Shown here: in pieces, positions 55,481 to 64,000 of the stretch | Position numbering within the stretch: the stretch's first letter is position 1 | How the letters are laid out: the number at the start of each line of letters is the position of its first letter | Source of the DNA: Anthoceros angustus | Lineage: Eukaryota > Streptophyta > Anthocerotopsida > Anthocerotales > Anthocerotaceae | Length of the DNA: 64,000 nt | Direction of reading: 5' to 3' | Assembly (NCBI GenBank): GCA_010909165.1 | Contig: MU008150.1 | Span: 558,001 to 622,000, forward strand | Program-made: the position numbers and the translations under genes | Notes under the pieces: model-generated | The model's input: the letters and a program-made list of their open reading frames with translations, nothing else | What the model was told of the DNA's origin: nothing | The model's database searches: none

Positions 55481-55680
55481 CTACTATGACACAAGTGATT
55501 TGGACTCTTTGAGACTCAAAGCTAGATAAGAAAGATTTCTTTGAGATTATAAGGAATTTATATAGGTATTGATGACATTCCTACTATAACACAAGTGATT
55601 TGGACTCTTAGAGACTCAAATCTAGATAAGAAAGATTTCTTTGAGCTTATAAGAAATTTATATAGGTATTGATGACATTC
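55481..55680. repeat. Two tandem copies of a 100-bp unit
   Basis: 55481-55580 and 55581-55680 have the same length and about five substitutions, both ending tataggtattgatgacattc. Not coding as far as can be seen. Confidence 0.95.
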
Positions 55681-56614
55681 ACGTGGTGGTTTCTTCCGAA
55701 CGAGCATCAATTGCTCAAAGGCTATTGCCAAAGCGCAATTTTCAAGACAACTTTTGAAGGTGATGAACATAACATCTTCACTCAGATGGTCAATAGGCCC
55801 TTCCTATTCTAAACTATGACATCCTCGGGGTAGGTAAGTTCAAAGTAATCATTCGGTCTAGTCCCCTTAGCCCGGGACCCTCTAGAGGGTTCCCCATAGC
55901 CATAATGGGACTTCATCTCTGCATATTTATAAAGTCTCCATGTATATTTATTTATATTTATATATGTCATAAAGTATCGCGAAAAAATTAAGAGATGAGA
56001 TTAAAAACTCTATTGTTAAGTGGCTATAGTATATTCTGCAATGTTTATTTGAAATCAGCATGTACTCAAAATGTATGAAGAATTGGTACATCACCTCTCC
56101 GCATAAATCACGCAAATACTGTAGAATGTGTTCACATTAAGGAAATATATGGAATGAAAGAATCTTAGGTTCCCTATTGTTTATATGGATTTCAATAACA
56201 TCAAAGAAAGAATTTTTTTTATACATATCAAATAATTATGTTTTCTTCTTACATTGATAGTTCACTTGTATTATTATAGTACATGTAAATAGGTGTAGAT
56301 AATATTTCTTCCTAAAAGTAGATGATACAAAGAGAATATTTATTGAATGATGAGAATAAATATGAATTGTCCGTCATCCTAAACATCCCAATTTATTTTC
56401 ATAAAGCCTGTTTTTGCCATGGAAGCTTTGAAAACGGACTTGGATATTTACTGGATTTGAAGTCCAACATTTCTTATACACTTCACAAAGAAAGAATTTG
56501 GAGGTAGATTGGAAGGTCTTGGTGGTGCATCCTCGACAGAAAGATTTGGACCATCATTCTTCTATTGGAGCGACAAATTTCACATTGCCATTGCAAGATT
56601 TTAATTCATAAAAA

Positions 56615-56887
56615 CTAATGAGATTGAAGACTCAGCCTTATTATTATTTGAGCAGATGCTTTGGTGATTTCACTCCCAACATCATAACATGACCCACAAG
56701 AATTGCCACTATTTCCAAACAAGGATGCTGAAATCAAGGTACATTCTGCAAAAGCATAAAAGATGACTGCCCAATCCGATTCATCAGGCAGTTCATCAGG
56801 CACAAGTGCATCAACGTGGTCTTGATCTGCAGAACGCCACAATAGTACCAAAACCAAAATAATGTACTGGAAAATGCGTTTCATCAT
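56615..56887 (-). CDS. Small secreted-type protein, weak expansin/barwin-like resemblance
   Basis: A 90-codon ORF starts MMKRIFQYIILVLVLLW, a good signal peptide or anchor. It continues with an acidic stretch and FGNSGNSCGSCYDVGSE, which recalls the LF.NG..CG.CYE segment of the double-psi beta-barrel of expansins and related proteins. The rest of that domain is missing, so it could be a fragment, one exon of a larger gene or chance. No neighbouring exon was found. Confidence 0.3.
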   Translation of the reverse strand: MMKRIFQYIILVLVLLWRSADQDHVDALVPDELPDESDWAVIFYAFAECTLISASLFGNSGNSCGSCYDVGSEITKASAQIIIRLSLQSH

Positions 56888-57494
56888 CTCTCAGAAAATA
56901 CGTTACAAACAAGCCTGTCTTACTAAAGAGCTCGTAAGTTCGAAAGGCTACTTAAACAGAGGTCCAAGAAGGTTAACATTTGGCATTTCTTGTGGAATGC
57001 GCACAAAATGGCACGGTATTTCAGACGAGATTCCTCATGGGTGTTGATGTTGGACAGATTCGGTGAGTCAGTCAAACAGGGTCAAACGGAATAAGGAAGC
57101 TTGGATATGGGCGGAAGAAGCCTGCCCGCTCAATGTAGCAGGCATTGCCCGGCAGTCCCGGTGGTATTGCTCCATAATTCCTTTATCAATCAAGCTTGAG
57201 TTGCATTCACATTGAGGCCTCCACTATCCTAGTTGGTCTATCCCATCCAGACCAGCTGCCGTTGTAGCATCCCAGCGCCTAAGCCACGAATTTTCCATCC
57301 ATCCCAGTCCTCCGACTCTTCCTCAAGCCTCAGCCCTCAGCTTGTGGCTTGAATATCCAAGGAGGACAAGGACCCTACGATGACACTTCAGTCCGCAAGT
57401 GCAGAGGAAGCAGAACAAGGTGAGCCTCAACCACAGGTATCCTCAACTCAAGGATACAGCAGGGGTACTTGCAGGAATGAGCAAACACGAGTCA
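56888..57494. other. Intergenic region, nothing recognised
   Basis: The sequence changes from AT-rich to mixed composition here. It should contain the 3' UTR of the YceD gene (-). No features were found. Confidence 0.5.
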
Positions 57495-58554
57495 CTAATC
57501 CGCCCTCCCTCCTGCTCCCCGCAATTGCTTCCTTAGCTGCTCTAAAGCATCCCACCTGCCATCGTCCTTCTCCTTCAGCACGCACTTACAGGAAGACCTG
57601 TTGAGGTTGACCCCGCAGCTCAGGCACAGTCCTTTGCAAGCTTCCACACAGATCGATTTGGCTGGAATCTCCAAATGCACGGTGTCTCGGATGTACTTGG
57701 AGATGTCCAGTTGAGACGCCTCCATGGAAAATGCATCTTGTCATCCAAATCCAGGTCCAGCATGCCGAGCGCCTCTTCATCCAGGTCCTGCCCCTGCCCC
57801 AGCGCTCCCAGCACCACCCCAGCTTCTCCTGTGTCGGCTCCTCCACAGGCTTTCCGTCAGCAGAAGGGAGAACTCTCCAGAAATCCGCTCCGCCATCGGA
57901 GCCAAGCATCTGTTACACACACACACAACACAAGAACGCACATTCACTGCACTTCCATCCTCCCTATCCGTCCTGCATTGCAAGGGCTTGCACAGCAACA
58001 ACCGACACTCACCTGTTGCATATGGCGGAGATGGCGGTTCTGGCCTCCGTTGAGCCGCAGATCCCTGCCCTCCTTCCTCACGTTCCAGGAGATGGAGACG
58101 GGGTGGCAGTCATTCTGCCGCCTTCAGGCCCATTGAAATGGCGGCTGTTCTGGAGAGCTCCGAGGACAGAGCCAGCAACCCCAAGCTCTCCAGCGAGCTC
58201 TCCACCTCGTAGTGCTGCCGAGTTGCGCCGCGCTTGAACACCACGGCACCTTCCCCAATCCCCTCTGCATCCTCTGATTCCTCGCCATCGGCTGGACTGG
58301 CTCCCAATGGCAAGGCTGAAATGCGGCGACATCCGTCTTGCACGGATCTCCTGCCTCCACACCCCAGGTTCAGAGCACGGAAGATGCAACCTTGGCCTGC
58401 TCTCTCGATCACTCACCGAGCAACGCACAGGAATCCAGTTGCCCTTTGTTTGGAATGCGTCTGCCCCTGGAAGGAAGGAAGACGGAGAGGAAGAGATGCA
58501 CACTGAAGACATGGCCATGGATGAACCATCACAGCATTTCAGCAGGGATTTCAT
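57495..58554 (-). CDS. YceD/DUF177 protein, plastid (large rRNA accumulation factor)
   Basis: A plastid-type leader (MKSLLKCCDGSSMAMSSVCI) is followed by VVFKRGATRQHYEVESSLES. The YceD core reads CNRCLAPMAERISGEFSLLL, a Glu/Asp-rich linker with DLDEEALGMLDLDLDDKMHF, and then LDISKYIRDTVHLEIPAKSI and the cysteine-rich end CVEACKGLCLSCGVNLNRSS with CKC. In plants and bacteria these proteins are needed for 23S rRNA accumulation. At least one intron fits (57910-58012). The frame shifts several times, for instance in GGGG before VVLGALG and in the C run before MEASQLD. The gene ends just downstream of the SCAR gene on the same strand. Confidence 0.82.
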
Positions 58555-58802
58555 TCAAAATGCTCAACACCTTAGGGCTTTCAGAGCAGAGTCCCTTGGC
58601 GATAGCCGCAGCCCAGCCCTACACTACAGCAGTTTCTGCCTAATAATCCAGAAATCTAGGAGTAAGTGGTACAAGCCGCTCCCAAACAGCCAGGCTGTGA
58701 GAATGATCTTCACGGGCACAAGCTGAGGACCTGAGAGGAAAGAATTGTGGCTGCCTATATAAATACTGAGCTAAAGAACAAGACGGTTTGCCTCATTCTC
58801 TG

Positions 58803-61800
58803 CTACGTTGTATCACTCCACCGGTCATCCTCGTCGTCTTCATCGTCACTTCCAGTGAAGGCCTGGCACGACTCCATGTCAGTCACCATGTATCTCCAAC
58901 ACGAGGAGAGTCACAAAAGTTTGCATTGGCAAGAACCCTTACCTGACGGATGGCATTGGCCTTCTCCAGTATGGCTGCTACGTTTATGTTTGTCACCGGA
59001 CGCTGCAAGCTTTCTGGCTGCACCCTGGGGGAAGACTTCGTTTCCCGCAAACTGAATGACTGTGACAATGAAGGAGCAAGCTCGTAGCACGAACATGATT
59101 ATGTAGCAACATGGGCAGACAGGAAAGTTCAGCAAGATGGGCAAACAGGAAAGTTCAGCTCACAACCTGCGACCTTATTTGCTGAAGAAGGCCTTCCCTA
59201 TCTTGGGTTGGAGAGCTCCTGCTTGGGGAGGCCTGCAATGGGAGAGAAACCTTTCGTAGCTGCAGAGATCAACGACAGAAAACGGAAGTCAGCCAGTAGA
59301 GCTTGCATGGGAACAAGTGAAGTACTACTGCATCAAGCGTAAGATGGGGAGCCAGCATTTTAAAACGAGACATGAATGGATTGTATCTGCACTATTGGGC
59401 AGCATAGGAAGGTCAATTGCGGAATGACACTGGTAGGTACAAACCGTTCACCGCCTCCTACCTGGCTTCTGTCATGTGCAGCAATAGCATCCATGAGTGC
59501 ATCTTGTTCACCTGCAATTGGGGCTCGCCTCGTTGGCATAGGTGCAGGAGGTGGAGAGGGTTGTTTAGTCCGGGTCGAGGAATAGGAGGAGGAGGAGGAG
59601 GGTTTCTAGAAGGAGATCTCCCGAACTCTAAAGGGATACTCAGTTTCCTCTCGTGCCACTGACCAGGATTCAAGGGGAACTGGCGGCATTATCTCCGGTA
59701 ATGACTTCGCAGTTGGTGATCTTTGGAGTTCCGGTCTTGGACTATGGGTCGGGGATGTAGGATCTAAGACATCTGAGGCACGAAAGCTCCTGGCACTCCG
59801 AGACCCTGGTGAATCCAGTAACTTTCGACCATGGAGTGGGGGAGACATGGGTGAATGGAGGGCACTGAAAATAGAAGACTTGGGAGATGATCCATCACTT
59901 CCTCCAGGGGAAAGGTCAGGATCATTGGCTTCAGTGTCAGAAAGGGACAGTGGATCTAACACCGAGAATTTATGGGCTTTCGGACTTTGAGAACTGGGAG
60001 GACTTGGAGGAACGGGAGGACTAGGGGCACGAGGAGGAGGGGCACGAGGAGGAGACAGACGGCTAGATCTGGCAGCTTCAGCAAGCTCCTCATCCAGTTC
60101 CTCCTCAACTTCGTCTTCCGATGAGAGCAGATGGAGAAGGGGGTCAACAGCGGCGAGCTCTTCTTCATGGGTGACCTGTTCATCTGCTACACCAGCAGTC
60201 AGTTCCTCCGCCTTAGCTGATATTCCTTTTGTGATGTGCTGGTCCTGGTGACCTTCAAAGTCCTGGGACAATACTTCCTCAGCCAGCTGGTCACCTTCTG
60301 TGAGTTGTTCGGGTTTTTCTGCGTCTCCGTCCTTCACCTCCTGTTCTGCAACATCTGTACCGACAGCTTCTTTCAAGTCTCCACCACCTCCTTGGTCCTT
60401 GTTCAAACTTGCTGTCATATCATGGTACTCATCTGGCAGGGACGTCTCTGGAGTAGAGCTAACTGCAGGTAACTCTGTCACAACTTCAGCAGCTTCTTCT
60501 GACACAGTTGTGCTTGGAAGAAAGAGGAGGACCAATTCTAGAGGGACTCAACAACTCGCTGCCAAGGGCTTCAGAACCGTTGGCAGGTCCTCTGCAGCAA
60601 CGCAATTTCAGCGGTTACATCAGGGCTCGTTAACTTGGGTGCAAGATCTTCTCCAGAGGCGTTAGATGCGGTGGGACTCAAAACTTCTCTAGCAGAACCC
60701 TCAAACCTCCGAGGAGACGAGAGGTCAGATGTAGACCCAGCTGGACTTACGAGATCCCAAGGAGAGCCCAAACATTAACAGGTGAAGGAAGCACTACGAC
60801 TGTCCCAGAGGGACTTGGTGGGTCAACTGCGGGTAGATGAATCTTGTTGACAAGGGATCCAGTTGCATCTCTGGGAGGTCCTACAACCTCTCTGGGAGAG
60901 ATGACTGGTTTACTAAAACTAGGTGGACTTGGCGGCTGTCTAGAAGGCATAGCAAACTGGGTACTAGAGGATGGAGGTCCTTGAGCTGTTCCACTCGAAA
61001 TCAACGGTTCACTGACTTTAGAGCCGGGCTGGACTTCACCTGGCAAGGCTGCTTCACTGGAACTAGGCAGCTCCTCTGCAACCCTTGCTAGACCCTGTCC
61101 TGTTGGAGTCAAGACGGACTCTTCACCTTCGTCAACTAAATATGTCCCTTCACTAGACGGACTCATCAATTCAGAAGAATCCACAGTTAGTGAAGGTGAT
61201 GGAAGGGCCTCATTAAAGGTAGTTGGTCTTGGAGATGCCAATGAGTCTGCCGGGCTGTTTGCTGATGCCTCTGTATCCAGGGCCAATTCCCTTAGGACTG
61301 TCGACAGCGTGTGTCTCTGAGTCCTCTTCATTTGTCAAGGTTTTATGAACCACAGTATCTTGGCTGCTGGGAGCAGAAGTAGCTTGAGCGTCCAGAGGTG
61401 GCTGTGCTCCAGAAGTCCTGGGTTCTGCATCTGTCTCCCGTCTGACTCCATGGTTGCAAGTGCATCCAAAAAGTGATCTGCATCACCTGTAAGATCTTCT
61501 GCTGCATCTGCTGGTGGAATCTGCTCTACTCCTTGGCTCTCAAAGCGGTTTGATAGGGGCTTGACAAGCAGTTCCTGCTCGTCATTAGTAGAAGTTTGGA
61601 CCTGCTCATGCCCAGTCGGTCGATCCAATGGAGGTATCGACTGAGCTTTGTCGTCAACCTGATAAAATCTGCTGACCTGCCCCTTTGAGTTAGCCACATT
61701 TGTTTCTGAAATCAAATCTAATTTTGGGTGGACCCTCACAAATCTACCAGACAGTGTTTCAGCTTCAATCTCCTTCGCATTGAGTTTGAGTGGCTCGTCC

Positions 61801-63460
61801 ACCTGGACTGCGGACACTACACTCGGAGAACTTAAAGTATCAGATCCAGATGGTTGCCTTGTATGTCTTGATGGAGGCAACTTTGCAGATGTAACTTGGG
61901 AGTTGTCACCAGCTCCTCTTGCAATGGTTTCCCTTATCTGCAATGCTAACTGTTCTGGAATTGGAGAAATTTGACGTTTGGCCAGAGCATCTGTTCCCAC
62001 CCCTTTAGTCACTGGGGGCACATCTTTTGATGTCTTACCCTGCTGCTCTGCTTTAGCAGATCCTTTTCCACCCCCAATTTCCATAGTTCGACCAGGAGGC
62101 AGACCTAACCGGGGCTGTTTTAAATATTCCGTCTTGGAAGCTGATTCTGTACCTCGGCGAGCTGGTGGAGCTACCCTTGTCTGCGTCTCTGCTTCTGGTC
62201 TTCGACTGGGGGTTGGGCTTCCCGTGACTGCTTTGATAAATATTCAGAATTTAAGGAGGCAGAAGGTCCTGGAGGCCATCTGTCTCAACACCTCGTGAAG
62301 AATAGCGCACTCTACAGAATCAAGGACAGGCAGCGTGAGCCTAACCTTGTACATCAAAAATCTCAACCCACTGCATAAACGGGAATGGATGCATGAGGTG
62401 AACTAAATACCTCGAATTTATCTGTGTGACAGGCATAGTGTCCACAGAGTTAGGATTGTCCTTCCGACGCCTACCCTTTTCTACAGCACAGTGACGAAGC
62501 AAGAAAATCAGGGACGCCAAGCTGTTGAGGAACCTGCAGCTCTACTGGCATAAGTACGAGCTGAGAAAGTACCTTCTTTCTGGCCTTTTGTTCACGTTCT
62601 GCTTTCATGAGCTCAGAGGTAGCCCACTCTGTCTTGAAGTAAGATGGGTCGGTGTACCTCTTTAAACACGCTCCAGCACCGGCCACATCAAACCTGCTCT
62701 CGTAGGAGGCAAAGAATTTAGAGATTGTTTGAATTGGGACAGACGGATTCCATAGCCCAGTATCCTTGAAGGACAATGGAGCCACAGCAGAACTTGAAGG
62801 AAGCTATTAAGACTGTGTTTGACACATTCAACATACTTGTCCAACAGGAAGAGCCTTGGAGGTCCTCTACATTCCTCGTACGAATTCCTTATAAACCGAG
62901 GTAGATCTCCTTGAGTGCAGTGATTTTGATCGGTTCGAATGCTCGCATGCCACTCGGTACCTGAAGAGCCCAAAGCATCATGCATGGAAGCTGACATGGA
63001 CGGAGAAGCAAGACAAGCGTGAGAGCGAGCTATTTTACCTGCGTTGTATGCATACTTCAGCTGGTTCGTCTCAGACAGCAATGCCTTCTCAATTGACGGC
63101 ATCTCCGCCTCGATCTGCTGCACTCGGATGGCCAAATCATGCCCTTTCGCAGAAACCGCCATGACTTCTTCATGAAGGTCACGGAAGATGTCCGCTGCAA
63201 ATCTGCAACACCGGCAACAATACAATCACCAAACGCGATACCAAGCACGCAAAAGAGACCCTTCCTCAGCTCCATTTTGGGCTTCATTCCAGGGGGCAGT
63301 ATGCATACTCTGCCAGATCACCAATTTGCCTGACTATTCCAACGAGGCCTGCCGTGGCAACACCTTCCAAAAGTCCCTCTGGCTCATCCTTCGTTGCCCG
63401 GTACAAGTCCGGATTTGCCAAGCTATGCTCGCTCCTAATCTCATACCTTACGAGAGGCAT
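58803..63460 (-). CDS. SCAR: SCAR/WAVE family actin regulator
   Basis: SCAR, within the WAVE complex, activates ARP2/3 and branched actin at the plasma membrane. The N-terminal SCAR homology domain is clear: [80 protein letters not shown] and [20 protein letters not shown]. The C-terminal VCA part follows: [22 protein letters not shown]2 [33 protein letters not shown] and the acidic end [14 protein letters not shown]. Exons (+ coordinates): 63309-63460, 63039-63202, 62837-62960, 62573-62693, 62411-62475, 59462-62279, 59167-59232, 58943-59059 and 58803-58862, about 1230 residues. The 2.8-kb exon codes a Ser/Pro/Glu-rich middle with [14 protein letters not shown], and has a few frame shifts. 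Confidence 0.93.
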
Positions 63461-64000
63461 GGTCTCAAGCTGATCTACCCCCACAACAAATCCCTGCACA
63501 TTGCGAGAGCTTTCTAGTCACCCAATACGCACTTCACACACTACTTCACGACATGACGCCATCTCCCACCCACTTCACTGGCCCAGCCTTCAACACAAAG
63601 CTGCGATCCCGGACGCCCAACACAACCCAGTACAAAAATCATCCCAGTTGCAAGAGCAAGAATTTTTCTGCAGCTATTCCAGCCACGCATTTCCTCAGCT
63701 GCGAGTCCTACCTAGAAGAAGCGAACTCGGAGCTGCAGCCTTCTTCGCATTGCGGAGGCCCGCAAGACCACGCATTGGCGACCCAGGTGGGACCACTTTC
63801 GAGACAACTATTCCTACACAGCACTCTGCTGCAGTACGAGCTCCGCCCGCCCACCCAAGCGCCTGATAGAAATAGCCCACAACATGAACAGCAAATTCTG
63901 GTCTCGGGAGAAGGCAGAGAGGCTGTACCAATTCCACGACTGGTCCCAGCAGCCTCCTACTACCAAAGCAAAAATACCAAGCTGCAGCTACAGGTACCAA
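63461..64000. other. Upstream region of SCAR, window edge
   Basis: Leader and promoter of the SCAR gene are expected here. Open frames on both strands reach the window end but show no domain that I recognise. Confidence 0.45.

Larger units (their letters stand above)
53334..56614. other. AT-rich gene-free region
   Basis: Apart from a hairpin (53968-54043), repeated segments (about 55005-55140) and a 100-bp tandem repeat (55481-55680), I see nothing supportable. The ORFs at 55216-55512 and elsewhere have no known family, and stops are dense. Confidence 0.6.

Noticed and set aside
1-64000. CRISPR arrays, bacterial operons, ribosome binding sites
   Set aside because: The window is eukaryotic with spliced genes. 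No regularly spaced identical repeats with unique spacers were seen.

Overview
The window is nuclear DNA of a land plant, most likely a non-flowering one. Protein genes carry many short GT-AG introns of roughly 50-160 bp. There are two S-adenosylmethionine decarboxylase genes with the plant tiny/small upstream ORF pair, a plant SCAR/WAVE protein, a VQ-motif protein, a DUF639 protein and several plastid- or mitochondrion-targeted proteins. A nuclear gene for mitochondrial ribosomal protein uS3m, which most land plants keep in the mitochondrial genome, hints at a lineage such as lycophytes or hornworts. That assignment is inference.

Layout: 0.4-2.2 kb, GPI-anchored LysM protein (+). 3.4-9.3 kb, two SAMDC genes arranged head to head, separated by an AT-rich patchwork of direct repeats and two palindromes that share one loop sequence. 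10.8-12.5 kb, a MULE-type transposase (-). 13.4-35.3 kb, a nested transposon block: a LINE-like reverse-transcriptase element (+) is cut twice, first by a 14.7-kb Ty3/gypsy element (13734-28481, coding on -, target duplication GCAGC) and then by an unclassified 4.86-kb insertion (29745-34604). The left LTR of the gypsy element is swollen from about 3 to 6.25 kb by tandem duplications, one of which copied flanking DNA. 35.3-38.2 kb is AT-rich with little to annotate.

From 38.6 kb on the sequence is gene-dense: VQ protein (-), MiaB-like tRNA methylthiotransferase (-, 13 exons), anthranilate phosphoribosyltransferase (+, divergent from MiaB), DTW-domain protein (+), a 2Fe-2S protein resembling the NDH subunit PnsB3 (+), DUF639 membrane protein (+) and uS3m (-). 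After a 3.3-kb AT-rich gap come a small secreted-type ORF (-), a YceD/DUF177 protein (-) and SCAR (-).

Almost every conserved gene is broken by one-base losses, mostly in runs of identical bases, at sites where the neighbouring frame continues the family sequence. One SAMDC copy is fully intact. I read this as indel error in the assembly, not mass pseudogenisation, so exon borders are given where the splice sites fit and frames are described as disturbed where they are. The genes do not form an operon. The functional links I see are the paralogous SAMDC pair (polyamine synthesis), the shared MiaB/TrpD intergenic region, and the number of organelle-targeted products.
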